Shown here: piece after piece, positions 8,774-18,665 of the stretch | Layout: each line of letters begins with the position of its first letter | Numbering within the stretch: position 1 is the stretch's first letter | Assembly: GCA_015057445.1 (NCBI GenBank) | Contig: SVEI01000001.1 | Location: forward strand, 62,001 to 126,000 | DNA from: Lachnospiraceae bacterium | GTDB taxonomy: Bacteria > Bacillota > Clostridia > Lachnospirales > Lachnospiraceae | Direction: 5' to 3' | Length of the DNA: 64,000 nt | The notes under the pieces: generated by a model | Database searches by the model: none | The model's input: only the letters and a program-made list of their open reading frames with translations | What the model was told of the DNA's origin: nothing | Translations under genes and position numbers: made by a program

Positions 8774-9793
8774 ATGAGCAGGATAACAATAGCTATTGAT
8801 ACTTTGGGTGGAGATAATGGAGCAGAACCAATGATAATTGGTATTAAAGACGCTTTAAGTAAACATAATGACGTAAATATTATTGTTACTGGTGATGAAA
8901 AGGAATTAAATCCACTTATAGACAAGTATAACGTTCCTAGGGATAGAATTACTGTTATACATGCTAGCGAAGTTATCACTTGTCATGATGCACCAGTTGA
9001 AGCTATTCGTAAGAAAAAGGATTCTTCTTTAGTTATTGCACTTAATCTTGTGAAAGAGGGCAAAGCAGATGCCATAATTTCTTCAGGTAATTCTGGTGCT
9101 ATTCTTGCAGGAGGCCAGTTTATTGTTGGAAGAGCAAAAGGAGTTAAAAGAACTCCGCTAGCCCCATTACTTCCACATTCCAAAGGTTCTTCTCTTTTAA
9201 TTGATTGTGGAGCAAATGTTGATGCAAAACCAGAGAATCTTGTTCAATTTGCTAAGATGGGTTCAATTTATATGGAGAATATAGTAGGAATAAAGAATCC
9301 TACAGTCGGTATTGTTAATATTGGCGTTGAAGACGAAAAAGGAAATGCCCTTGTTAAAGAAACAATACCTCTGCTTAGAGATTGTAAAGATATTAATTTT
9401 ATTGGTAGTGTTGAATCTAGAGAAATACCAAATGGTGTTGCAGATGTGTTGGTATGTGAAGCCTTTACAGGAAATGTTATGCTTAAGTTTTACGAAGGCG
9501 TTGGTTCTATGTTTAAGAATGAGATTAAAGGAACTCTTATGACTAATATAAAAACTAAAATAGGTGCTCTTCTTATAAAGAAAGAATTGAATGCCAATTT
9601 ACAAAGATTTTCAGCAAACGATAAGGGTGGTGCCCCACTTTTAGGTCTTAAAGGTCTTGTTGTAAAAATACATGGTAACTCAAAGGACACAGAAGTTTCA
9701 AGTGCCGTAACACAATGTAGAAATTTTGTCATTAATGATGTAAGTGGAAAAATTGTATCAGCATTCGAGGGGACAAGCGAGGTAAATAATTAA
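8774..9793 (+). CDS. plsX: Phosphate acyltransferase PlsX
   Basis: Converts acyl-ACP to acyl phosphate, the acyl donor for the first step of phospholipid synthesis; a peripheral membrane enzyme. 339 residues, full length. Recognisable features are the N-terminal IAIDTLGGDNGAEPMI, SSGNSGAILAGG, and LLIDCGANVDAKPENL. GAGGTG lies just before the ATG. The gene abuts rnc directly (stop at 9793, next ATG at 9794). The acpP gene, and fabD/fabG, often found between plsX and rnc in Firmicutes, are absent here. Confidence 0.96.
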   Translation: MSRITIAIDTLGGDNGAEPMIIGIKDALSKHNDVNIIVTGDEKELNPLIDKYNVPRDRITVIHASEVITCHDAPVEAIRKKKDSSLVIALNLVKEGKADAIISSGNSGAILAGGQFIVGRAKGVKRTPLAPLLPHSKGSSLLIDCGANVDAKPENLVQFAKMGSIYMENIVGIKNPTVGIVNIGVEDEKGNALVKETIPLLRDCKDINFIGSVESREIPNGVADVLVCEAFTGNVMLKFYEGVGSMFKNEIKGTLMTNIKTKIGALLIKKELNANLQRFSANDKGGAPLLGLKGLVVKIHGNSKDTEVSSAVTQCRNFVINDVSGKIVSAFEGTSEVNN

Positions 9794-10477
9794 ATGTCCA
9801 ATAATTATTCTGAATTAGAAAATTTAATAGGTTATAAATTTAATGATAAATCTAATTTGGATATTGCATTTACTCATAAGTCATATACAAATGAAAACTT
9901 GGTTAAAAAACATGAATCATATGAGAGATATGAGTATTTAGGTGATGCTATATTAGAATTTTTAGTAAGTAAATATTTATTTGAAACATATCCAAATATG
10001 CCTGAAGGGGAATTGACGAAGTTAAGAGCAAGTATAGTATGCGAATTCACTTTATCAAAGTTATCCAGAGATTTAAATCTCGGAAGTTATGGTTTCTTTA
10101 GTAAAGGGGAACGTAACACAGGAGGTGCAAATCGTGATTCTATTCTTTGTGATATGTTTGAATCTTTGCTTGGAGCTATTTATTTAGATGGTGGATTAGA
10201 ACAAGCAGATACATTTGTTAAACGTTTACTACTTAAAGATATTGAACACAAAAAGTTATATTATGATTCAAAATCCAAATTACAAGAGTATTCTCAGAAG
10301 AATAATATTGTTCTTCAATATAATCTTTTGTCAGAAAATGGGCCAGAACATAATAAAGAATATCGTGTTAATGTATCTCTTGATGGCAATGTTATTTCAG
10401 AAGGAAAAGGACATTCGAAAAAAACTGCTGAACAAAATGCAGCATTTGAAGCTTTAAATAAGCTTAATATAAAATAA
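9794..10477 (+). CDS. rnc: Ribonuclease III
   Basis: Cleaves double-stranded RNA, notably in rRNA precursors. The catalytic signature ERYEYLGDAILEF is near residues 42-54 and the second acidic pair DMFESLLGA near 117-125. The double-stranded-RNA-binding domain occupies about 155-227 (SKLQEYSQ, then GKGHSKKTAEQNAA). 227 residues, standard length. It starts immediately after the plsX stop and probably depends on the GAGG within the end of plsX. Confidence 0.97.
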   Translation: MSNNYSELENLIGYKFNDKSNLDIAFTHKSYTNENLVKKHESYERYEYLGDAILEFLVSKYLFETYPNMPEGELTKLRASIVCEFTLSKLSRDLNLGSYGFFSKGERNTGGANRDSILCDMFESLLGAIYLDGGLEQADTFVKRLLLKDIEHKKLYYDSKSKLQEYSQKNNIVLQYNLLSENGPEHNKEYRVNVSLDGNVISEGKGHSKKTAEQNAAFEALNKLNIK

Positions 10478-10499
10478 AGCGAAATGGTTAGGTTAAGTT

Positions 10500-13400
10500 A
10501 TGTATTTAAAAAACATAGAGGTTAATGGATTTAAATCCTTTGCCAATAAGATAAATTTCAAATTTAATAACGGTATTACTGGTATTGTAGGACCTAATGG
10601 TTCTGGTAAAAGTAATGTAGGTGATGCTGTAAGATGGGTATTAGGTGAACAGAGTGCAAAACAGCTTAGAGGATCTAAGATGGAGGATGTTATATTCTCG
10701 GGAACCGAACTTAGAAAACCACATGGTTCGGCTTATGTTGCAATTACTTTAGATAATAGCGATCACAAACTCCCAATCGATTTTAATGAAGTTACTGTAG
10801 CTAGACGTGTATATCGTTCTGGTGAAAGCGAATACCTTATTAATGGCGTTGTTAGTCGTCTTAAAGATGTTCATAGATTGTTTTTTGACACTGGTATAGG
10901 TAAAGAAGGATATTCAATTATCGGTCAGGGCCAGATTGAAAAAATACTTAGTGGTAAACCAGAAGAAAGAAGAGAGCTTTTTGATGAGGCTGCAGGTATA
11001 GTTAAATATAAGAAAAATAAAGCAGCTACCGAAAAACAACTTGAAGCTGAAAGAGCAAATTTAGCAAGAGTAACTGATATTTTAAAAGAATTAGAAAAAC
11101 AAGTTGGTCCACTTAAAGAACAGTCAGAAACAGCAAGAAGATACCTTGTATTTAAGGATGAATTAAAGAAACTTGATATTAATGCATTTCTTCTTGATGC
11201 TGATTTTAATAAGGAGCAACTTAAGGATTTTGAGGAAAAGCTCAATATTGTTGAAGAAGATGCAACAAGACTTCGTGAAGAATATGATCAAGCAAAAGAT
11301 GAATATGATGAAATAGAAGCAAAGCTTGAAAGTTATAATTCAAAGATAGATGATACAAAGAATGAAATTCACGAAAAAAAGCTTAATAATCAAAAATATG
11401 AAGGTGAGATTAACCTTCTTAATCAGCAGATTCTATCATATAGACAGAATGAAGATACTGTTAATGAACAGTTTGAGAAAGTTACTGCTGAGCTAAAGAA
11501 TCATCAAGATGAATTAAAAAAATTGTATGAAGTAAAATCAGAACTTGATGAAAAGCTAGATAACGCTGATGAAGTATTAGATAACGCAACAACTGAATAC
11601 GAAAACTTAAAACAATTAATAACCGAAAAAGAAGAAGAAATTGAGAATTCAAAGAGTGATATAATAGAATTTTTAAATGAAGGTGGTACTTTAAAAGCTA
11701 AGGTTGGAAGATATGACACAATGTTAGAAAGTCTTAATCTTAGAAAAACACAGCTCAATCAAAAATTCTTAGAAAATAAATCTGAAGAAGAAAAATACTC
11801 TTTAGAAAAAAATAATTTAGAATCTGGACTTTCAGAAATAGATAAAGATATTAACGATTTTAATAATACGTTATCTAATGTGTCTTTAAAACTTGAAGAT
11901 AATAATAAAAAGTCCCTTCAAGCAAATGAAGATATAACTAATTTTAATAATAGAATAATTAGCTTAAAATCAAAAAAAGAATCTTTACGTAATCTTACTG
12001 AAAGATATGAAGGCTATGGAAATAGTATTAAACGTGTAATGGAACAAAAATCATCTAACCCTAAAATTGTAGGTGTTGTAGCTGATATTATTTCTGTTGA
12101 TAAAAAATATGAAATTGCAATAGAAACTGCTCTTGGTGGAAGTATTCAAAATATAGTAACAGAAGATGATACAACTGCTAAAAAGATGATAGAATTTTTG
12201 AAACATAACAAATTTGGTAGAGCAACTTTCCTTCCAATTAATTCAATTGTAGATAGAAGTTATACTAACAATGATGCCACCAGAGAAAAAGGAGTTGTAG
12301 GGCTTGCTTCTACTTTAGTTTCAAGTGATAAAAAGTATTCAACAATAATAAATCATCTTTTAGGAAGGATTATTGTTGTTGACACAATAGATAATGCTAT
12401 TATAATTTCAAAAAAATATAAACAATCTCTTAGAATAGTCACTTTAGAAGGTGAATTAATTAATCCAGGTGGAGCTATGACTGGTGGAACATTTAAGAAT
12501 AATTCTAACCTTTTAGGTCGTAAGAGAGAACTAGAAGAAATAGATGAAGAAATTACTTCATTAAAAATTAAGGTAGATGAATTATCCAAATTAATTCTTT
12601 CTTTAGCTTCAGAAAAAGAAGAATTCAAGAAAAATAAGGAAGAATTATACGATAAACTTCAACAATTAGAGATAAAGAAAAACACCTATATGCTTAATTA
12701 TGAGCAAGCTAAAACTAGGCTTGATGAAATACAGCGAATATATGCAAGTATAAGTCGAGAAAATAATGATATAGCAGCTCAAATTACTGACATAGATAAT
12801 AACAAAAAAGAACTATATGACAGTAATAAAAAACAAGAAGAAGCTGTAAAAGTCTTAGAAAAAAGAATTGAACAATTAGAAAAAGAATTACTTAAGGATA
12901 AGTCAGATTTAGACATTGCCAGTGAAAAAATTAATTCATTGAATATTGATTTTAATACCGTTAAACAACAATATGATTTCAATATGCAAAATATTTCACG
13001 TGTTAGAGCTGAAGAAAACAACGCAAAAGACACTTTAAATACTCTAAAGATTAAACTGACTGCTGGCAATGAAGAGATTAAGAGTTTATCGGAGAAAATC
13101 GATGAACTTAAATCTATTTCAGAGGAGAATCTCAGAATAATTGCTATTAAAGAACAAAAATTAACTGAACTTAGTGAAGAAAAGATAACTCTTAATGAAA
13201 ATCACAAGGAGTTTTTCAAGAAAAGAGAAGAACTTTCTGAGCAAATTAATGGTTTAGATAAATCAGCTTTTAAACTTAATGCATCTATTGAGAAAATTTC
13301 TGAAAAAAGCGAAAGTCTTACAAATTATATGTGGGAAGAATATGAGCTTACATATAATATGGCAACAGAGTTTAAAGATGAAAATCTTACTGATATAACA

Positions 13401-14057
13401 GCATTAAAGAGAGAAATATCTGCTGTTAAGGGCAAAATCAAACAGCTTGGTGATGTAAATGTCAACGCTATTGAAGATTATAAAGCTGTATCTGAAAGAT
13501 ATGAATTCTTGAAAGCTCAGCATGATGATATAACCAAAGCAGAGGAAAATCTTGTTGGTATTATCGCAGAGCTTGACCGTTCTATGAAAGAACAGTTTGC
13601 TGAAAAATTCAAAGAAATAAGAATTATGTTTGCTCAAGTATTCAAAGAACTTTTCGGTGGCGGTAAAGCTGATTTGGAGCTCGTAGATGAAGAAGATCTT
13701 TTAGAGACTGGTATTAAGATTAACGCTCAACCACCAGGAAAGAAACTTCAGAATATGATGCAACTATCAGGTGGAGAAAAGAGTTTAACAGCAATAGCGT
13801 TATTGTTTGCAATTCAAAGTCTCAAACCGTCTCCATTCTGTCTCCTTGATGAGATTGAGGCTGCGTTAGATGACTCAAATGTTAAAAGATTTGCAAAATA
13901 TCTTAACAAGCTTACAAAAGATACTCAGTTTATTGTAATTACACACAGAAAAGGTACCATGGAAGCCGCAGATATTCTTTATGGTATAACTATGCAAGAA
14001 AAAGGTGTGTCAACACTTGTATCTGTAAATATGATTGAAAATGAGCTTGACGACTAG
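10500..14057 (+). CDS. smc: Chromosome segregation protein SMC
   Basis: Condensin ATPase that organises the chromosome together with ScpA and ScpB. 1185 residues, full length. Walker A GPNGSGKSN lies at about residues 31-39, followed by long coiled coils (about 165-500 and 665-1010), a hinge at about 520-650 (with GGAMTGGTF at its end), the ABC signature LSGGEKS near 1090 and Walker B CLLDEIEAALDD near 1114. The order rnc-smc-ftsY is classical in Firmicutes. Confidence 0.98.
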   Translation: MYLKNIEVNGFKSFANKINFKFNNGITGIVGPNGSGKSNVGDAVRWVLGEQSAKQLRGSKMEDVIFSGTELRKPHGSAYVAITLDNSDHKLPIDFNEVTVARRVYRSGESEYLINGVVSRLKDVHRLFFDTGIGKEGYSIIGQGQIEKILSGKPEERRELFDEAAGIVKYKKNKAATEKQLEAERANLARVTDILKELEKQVGPLKEQSETARRYLVFKDELKKLDINAFLLDADFNKEQLKDFEEKLNIVEEDATRLREEYDQAKDEYDEIEAKLESYNSKIDDTKNEIHEKKLNNQKYEGEINLLNQQILSYRQNEDTVNEQFEKVTAELKNHQDELKKLYEVKSELDEKLDNADEVLDNATTEYENLKQLITEKEEEIENSKSDIIEFLNEGGTLKAKVGRYDTMLESLNLRKTQLNQKFLENKSEEEKYSLEKNNLESGLSEIDKDINDFNNTLSNVSLKLEDNNKKSLQANEDITNFNNRIISLKSKKESLRNLTERYEGYGNSIKRVMEQKSSNPKIVGVVADIISVDKKYEIAIETALGGSIQNIVTEDDTTAKKMIEFLKHNKFGRATFLPINSIVDRSYTNNDATREKGVVGLASTLVSSDKKYSTIINHLLGRIIVVDTIDNAIIISKKYKQSLRIVTLEGELINPGGAMTGGTFKNNSNLLGRKRELEEIDEEITSLKIKVDELSKLILSLASEKEEFKKNKEELYDKLQQLEIKKNTYMLNYEQAKTRLDEIQRIYASISRENNDIAAQITDIDNNKKELYDSNKKQEEAVKVLEKRIEQLEKELLKDKSDLDIASEKINSLNIDFNTVKQQYDFNMQNISRVRAEENNAKDTLNTLKIKLTAGNEEIKSLSEKIDELKSISEENLRIIAIKEQKLTELSEEKITLNENHKEFFKKREELSEQINGLDKSAFKLNASIEKISEKSESLTNYMWEEYELTYNMATEFKDENLTDITALKREISAVKGKIKQLGDVNVNAIEDYKAVSERYEFLKAQHDDITKAEENLVGIIAELDRSMKEQFAEKFKEIRIMFAQVFKELFGGGKADLELVDEEDLLETGIKINAQPPGKKLQNMMQLSGGEKSLTAIALLFAIQSLKPSPFCLLDEIEAALDDSNVKRFAKYLNKLTKDTQFIVITHRKGTMEAADILYGITMQEKGVSTLVSVNMIENELDD

Positions 14058-14068
14058 GAGGATACAAT

Positions 14069-15082
14069 ATGGAAGAACAGGTAAAGGAGAAAAAGGGCTT
14101 TTTTAAGAGACTTAAAGAAGGTCTTTCTAAAACTAGAAATAATATTGCTGAAAGTTTTAATAACCTTTTTAAGGCCAGTGAACTTGATGATGATTTCTAC
14201 GATGAGCTTGAAGAAACTCTTGTTATGAGCGATATGGGTTTTGAAACTACTGAAAAAATCATTGATGGCCTTAAAGAAAAAGTTAAGGAATTAAAAATCA
14301 AAGAAGCAGAAGCATGTAAAGAACTTGTTATTAATATTATTAGAGATCAAATGTCAGTTGATGAATCAGCTTATGAATTTGAGAAAAAGAAAACTGTAGT
14401 ATTTGTTATAGGAGTAAATGGTGTTGGTAAAACAACATCCATAGGCAAGCTTGCTGCACAGTACAAAGCTCAGGGTAAAAAAGTTATGATGGCTGCTGCA
14501 GATACATTTAGAGCTGCTGCCATAGATCAGCTAAAGACCTGGTCAAATAGAGCTGGAGTTGAAATTATTGCTCAAAACGAAGGTGCAGATCCATCTGCTG
14601 TAGTATATGATGCAGTTGCTGCGGCCAAAGCCAGAAATACAGATATATTACTTGTTGATACAGCTGGAAGATTACATAACAAGAAGAATCTTATGGATGA
14701 ACTTGCTAAGATGAGAAGAATTATCGATAAAGAATATCCAGAAGCTAATGTGGAATCACTTATAGTCCTTGATGGTACAACAGGTCAAAACGCATTAGAA
14801 CAAGCAAGACAGTTTAGTTCTGTAACAGAAATAAATGGTATTATAATCACTAAATTAGACGGAACAGCTAAGGGTGGAATTGCTATAGCTATTCAGTCAG
14901 AGCTTAATGTACCTGTAAAATATATAGGTATAGGAGAGAAGATAGAAGATTTACAAAAATTCGATCCGAATAGTTATGTAACAGCTTTATTCTCAGATTT
15001 TGAGCTACACTCTGATATTGAGATGATTATAGACTCAAATATTGAAGAAATTAAGCCAGACGACGATTTATTTGATATTTAA
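14069..15082 (+). CDS. ftsY: Signal recognition particle receptor FtsY
   Basis: SRP receptor GTPase that docks nascent membrane-protein ribosome complexes at the membrane. 337 residues with a short N-terminal charged region, a four-helix N domain, and the G domain with GVNGVGKTT (about 115-123), the insertion-box sequence AADTFRAAA, DTAGRLHNK near 197 and TKLDGTAKGG near 260. AGGAGG overlaps the smc stop codon, so the two genes are translated from one mRNA. Confidence 0.97.
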   Translation: MEEQVKEKKGFFKRLKEGLSKTRNNIAESFNNLFKASELDDDFYDELEETLVMSDMGFETTEKIIDGLKEKVKELKIKEAEACKELVINIIRDQMSVDESAYEFEKKKTVVFVIGVNGVGKTTSIGKLAAQYKAQGKKVMMAAADTFRAAAIDQLKTWSNRAGVEIIAQNEGADPSAVVYDAVAAAKARNTDILLVDTAGRLHNKKNLMDELAKMRRIIDKEYPEANVESLIVLDGTTGQNALEQARQFSSVTEINGIIITKLDGTAKGGIAIAIQSELNVPVKYIGIGEKIEDLQKFDPNSYVTALFSDFELHSDIEMIIDSNIEEIKPDDDLFDI

Positions 15083-15094
15083 GGAGATTATAGT

Positions 15095-16312
15095 ATGTTA
15101 ACACTTGAAAAATTCGAAGAAGCTTATAATGTGGTTCAAAAGGTAATTCATCCAACGCCACTTATTGAAAGCGAGTTTTTCTCTAATCAGACTGGAAATA
15201 AGGTATATCTAAAACCTGAAAATATGCAGCTTACAGGTGCCTATAAGATTAGAGGAGCTTATTATAAAATTAGTACTTTAACTGATGAAGAAAGAGCAAA
15301 AGGTCTTATTACTGCATCTGCCGGAAACCATGCACAAGGTGTTGCTTATGCTGCAAAAGCATATGGTTGTAAGGCAATTATTGTAATGCCTACGTCTACA
15401 CCACTAATCAAGGTTAATAGAACTAAAGCCTATGGTGCAGAAGTAGTTTTATATGGAGATGTATATGATGAAGCTTGTCAGCATGCTTTAAAGCTTGCTG
15501 AGGAGGAAGGTTATACATTTATACATCCATTTGATGATTTAGATGTTGCTACAGGTCAAAGTACTGTTGCCATGGAAATCCTTAAAGAGCTTCCTTTTGT
15601 AGACATTATACTTGTACCAATCGGCGGTGGTGGTCTTGCAACTGGAGTATCTACACTTGCGAAGATGCTTAATCCCAATATCAAAGTTATTGGTGTTGAA
15701 CCATCAGGCGCTGCATGTCTTAAAGCATCATTCTTGAGTAATGAAGTTGTTACTCTAGAAAGTGTTGATACAATAGCTGATGGTACGGCTGTTAAAACAC
15801 CAGGAAGTAAGATTTTCCCGTTCATTAAAGAGAACTTAGACGATATTATTACTATTGAAGATAGTGAGCTTATTGTTTCTTTCCTTGATATGCTAGAGAA
15901 TCATAAAATGCTTGTTGAAAATAGTGGATTACTATCCGTGGCAGCCTTAAAGCATCTTCCTGCTGAGGGTAAGAAGATTGTAAGTATCCTTAGTGGTGGA
16001 AATATGGATGTTATTACATTTTCATCAGTTGTCCAGCATGGACTTATTGCAAGAAGTAGAATATTTACTGTATCAGTGCTTCTTCCTGATAAGCCAGGTG
16101 AGTTACAGAATGTAGCTGGTGTTATAGCCGCAGAAAACGGTAATATTATCAAACTTGAGCATAATCAGTTTGTAACTGTAAATAGAAACTCTGCAGTTGA
16201 ACTTGTTATAACCGTTGAGGCATTTGGTCCTGAGCATAAAGATCAAATTCTTAAAGTTTTAGATGATAAAGGATATAGACCTATAGAGAAGAAACAGAAG
16301 GCGATATTTTAA
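15095..16312 (+). CDS. ilvA: Threonine ammonia-lyase with C-terminal ACT-like domain
   Basis: PLP enzyme that deaminates threonine to 2-oxobutanoate, feeding isoleucine synthesis or threonine catabolism. The PLP lysine is in TGAYKIRGAY near residue 51, and the phosphate-binding loop is GGGGLATG near 178. Residues about 325-405 form an ACT-like domain (VLLPDKPGELQNVAGVIAAE). The 405-residue length fits the short single-regulatory-domain form. AAGGAG precedes the ATG. The stop overlaps the start of the next gene by one base. Confidence 0.92.
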   Translation: MLTLEKFEEAYNVVQKVIHPTPLIESEFFSNQTGNKVYLKPENMQLTGAYKIRGAYYKISTLTDEERAKGLITASAGNHAQGVAYAAKAYGCKAIIVMPTSTPLIKVNRTKAYGAEVVLYGDVYDEACQHALKLAEEEGYTFIHPFDDLDVATGQSTVAMEILKELPFVDIILVPIGGGGLATGVSTLAKMLNPNIKVIGVEPSGAACLKASFLSNEVVTLESVDTIADGTAVKTPGSKIFPFIKENLDDIITIEDSELIVSFLDMLENHKMLVENSGLLSVAALKHLPAEGKKIVSILSGGNMDVITFSSVVQHGLIARSRIFTVSVLLPDKPGELQNVAGVIAAENGNIIKLEHNQFVTVNRNSAVELVITVEAFGPEHKDQILKVLDDKGYRPIEKKQKAIF

Positions 16313-17445
16313 TGAGTAATTCATTCAATAATCAATATAAAATTGCCGTAGACTTAGGTACTACAACAATAGAACTTGCCATAATAGACAACCTAGGTAC
16401 ATTAATAGCAACCGATTACTTTCTTAATCCACAAAAACTATATGGTAAAGATGTGATTAATCGAATAAATTCTGCAATAAGAGATAGAATGTTTATAAAA
16501 ATCATGAAGGATATGATAAAAAAATCCTTAAAATTAAGTATTATGACCATTTTATCTGATAAAGAAATAAGTGTAGATTCAATCAGTGCTATATGTATAT
16601 GCGGAAACACCACTATGATTAGTATTTTGCTTGAATATGATTTGGAAGAATTAGGTACCTATCCATTTAATCATAGACTAAAATCTTCTGTAATTTTAAA
16701 TTCAAGAGAATTATTTTATAATGATTTTCCTATCAACTGTAATGTACTATTATCTGGATGTGCTTCAGCATTTATAGGTGGAGATGTATTGGCTGGTTTA
16801 ATTACTTTAAATGATATCCACGAAAACCCAACCAATAAGCCATATCTTTTCCTTGATTTAGGAACAAATGGTGAGATGGTATTGTATGATGGAAAAACTT
16901 ATTTTACCACATCCTGCGCTTGCGGACCTGCATTTGAGTCATCCGTAAGATGTTCAAATAGTTATGGTAGTAACTTGATTGATGCCATAACTATGGGTAT
17001 TAAATCTGGGAAAATATCCAAAGATGGAATATTACATGATAGTTATATTGAAAATGGTGTAAATATTCTTGGAATAAATGTATCAGCTGATTTGCTAAGG
17101 GATATTATGGTAGCAAAATCAGCAATTAGAACAGGAATAGATATATTACTTGATGAATCAGACATAAGTCCTGATAACATATGTAACGTATTTATAGCTG
17201 GTGGATTTGGATTTCACATAAACATTGATAATTCCATATATATAGGGCTTATTCCTAGTTATTTAAAAAATAAGATTCATATATTAGGAAATACAAGCCT
17301 TAAGGGAGCTATTGAACTTTTAAATTATCCATTTAAAATAGAACAGATTAATCAATTTGCCAAAGGAAATTTTAGACTTATTCAGATGGCGAATTTACCA
17401 GATTATCAAGATAAATTAATAAAAAATATGCATTTCAAAGAATAA
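16312..17445 (+). CDS. ASKHA-domain protein resembling the corrinoid activator RACo, without its ferredoxin domain
   Basis: Contains VDLGTTTIELA near residue 13, LDLGTNGEM near 181, CGPAFESS near 205 and AGGFGFHINID near 297, the pattern of the DUF4445 / RACo C-terminal ASKHA domain. In characterised relatives an N-terminal 2Fe-2S domain passes electrons to a corrinoid protein; here translation starts directly at the ASKHA fold, so no such domain exists. 377 residues. It is translationally coupled to ilvA (TAATG overlap). The substrate or partner is unknown and no corrinoid methyltransferase is near. Confidence 0.75.
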   Translation: MSNSFNNQYKIAVDLGTTTIELAIIDNLGTLIATDYFLNPQKLYGKDVINRINSAIRDRMFIKIMKDMIKKSLKLSIMTILSDKEISVDSISAICICGNTTMISILLEYDLEELGTYPFNHRLKSSVILNSRELFYNDFPINCNVLLSGCASAFIGGDVLAGLITLNDIHENPTNKPYLFLDLGTNGEMVLYDGKTYFTTSCACGPAFESSVRCSNSYGSNLIDAITMGIKSGKISKDGILHDSYIENGVNILGINVSADLLRDIMVAKSAIRTGIDILLDESDISPDNICNVFIAGGFGFHINIDNSIYIGLIPSYLKNKIHILGNTSLKGAIELLNYPFKIEQINQFAKGNFRLIQMANLPDYQDKLIKNMHFKE

Positions 17446-17459
17446 GACAGAGTGATATT

Positions 17460-18257
17460 ATGAAGATGATGAGTATAGCCAGCGGAAGTAGTGGAAATTG
17501 TACATTTGTAGGTACAGAAAACACTTCATTACTTGTAGATGTTGGTATCAGCAAAAAGAAAATTTCAGAGGGTTTGTCTAATATTAATTTAGACTTTACG
17601 GATATTAATGGTATTCTTATTACTCATGAGCATATTGACCATATAAGAGCCATAGGTGTAATAGCTAGAGCATATGGTATACCAATATATTCAACAAAAG
17701 ATACCTGCCATGAAATATGTAAATGTAAATCTTTAGGTAACTTTGATAATAGTTTGCTTAATCCTATCGAACCAGATTCAAAATTTACAATAGGAGATAT
17801 AGACATAGTTCCACATTCGATTTGGCATGATGCAGCTGATCCACTTTGTTATACCTTATTTAATAATGGCAAAAAAATATCCATTGCCACAGATATTGGT
17901 AATTATGATCAATATCTTATTAATGGACTAAAAGATTCCGATGCATTGCTCATTGAATCTAATCATGATTTAAGGATGCTTCAAGTTGGGCCATATCCAT
18001 ATGATTTAAAAAGAAGAGTTATGAGTGATAGAGGTCATTTATCTAATGAAGCAAGTGGCAAGTTAATAAAAAGTATTTTAAACGACCATATAAAAGCTAT
18101 ATTATTAGGTCATTTAAGCCACGAAAACAATTATCCGGAACTAGCATATGAAACGGTAAAACTTGAAATAAGTGACAATCCATACACTAGTGATGTGAGA
18201 GATTTTAATTTACAAGTTGCTAGCAGGGATATATGTAGTGAGCTGGTTCTTGTTTAA
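17460..18257 (+). CDS. Metallo-beta-lactamase-fold hydrolase, YycJ/WalJ family
   Basis: Zinc-dependent hydrolase fold with THEHIDH (about residues 54-60), a second-site histidine in VPHSIWHDA, the Asp-containing ATDIGNYD and a terminal GHLSHENN. N-terminal IASGSSGNCTFV is typical of YycJ. In Bacillus this gene belongs to the walRK locus and is linked to cell wall or DNA metabolism, but here it stands after the ASKHA gene. 265 residues. ATG at 17460 or 17466 are both possible and the ribosome site is weak. Confidence 0.85.
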   Translation: MKMMSIASGSSGNCTFVGTENTSLLVDVGISKKKISEGLSNINLDFTDINGILITHEHIDHIRAIGVIARAYGIPIYSTKDTCHEICKCKSLGNFDNSLLNPIEPDSKFTIGDIDIVPHSIWHDAADPLCYTLFNNGKKISIATDIGNYDQYLINGLKDSDALLIESNHDLRMLQVGPYPYDLKRRVMSDRGHLSNEASGKLIKSILNDHIKAILLGHLSHENNYPELAYETVKLEISDNPYTSDVRDFNLQVASRDICSELVLV

Positions 18258-18323
18258 TATGTAAATTAGTCTGTTAAGTCAGATTGATTATAAAATTTAA
18301 TTTAGTTTTAGGAGGAAATATAA

Positions 18324-18596
18324 ATGAAAAAGACAATAATTACAGTTCTAGGTAAAGATAAGGTTGGTATTATAGCAAAGGTGTGCAACTACCTTGCACA
18401 AAATAATATTAACATTTTAGATATTGCTCAGACTATAGTTGATGGTTATTTCAATATGATGATGGTTGTAAGTACAGAAAATGCATCTAAGGATCATGCT
18501 ATGATAGCTGATGAACTAACTGATATAGGTAAAGAAATCGGTGTTCAGATAAAAGCTCAACAGGAAGAAATATTTGACATGATGCACAGACTTTAA
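18324..18596 (+). CDS. Small ACT-domain protein (UPF0237 family)
   Basis: 90 residues consisting of a single ACT domain (KKTIITVLGKDKVGIIAKV at the N-terminus), a ligand-sensing fold commonly binding amino acids. TAGGAGG is well placed before the ATG. In Firmicutes this gene is regularly followed by the PFL/DUF711 gene, as here, suggesting that the two act together; the ligand is unknown. Confidence 0.9.
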   Translation: MKKTIITVLGKDKVGIIAKVCNYLAQNNINILDIAQTIVDGYFNMMMVVSTENASKDHAMIADELTDIGKEIGVQIKAQQEEIFDMMHRL

Positions 18597-18665
18597 TTTT
18601 AAATATGCTAATTAGATAAAAAGTTTAATTATGTACCAAATTAAGTATATGAAAGGGTAAATAAA

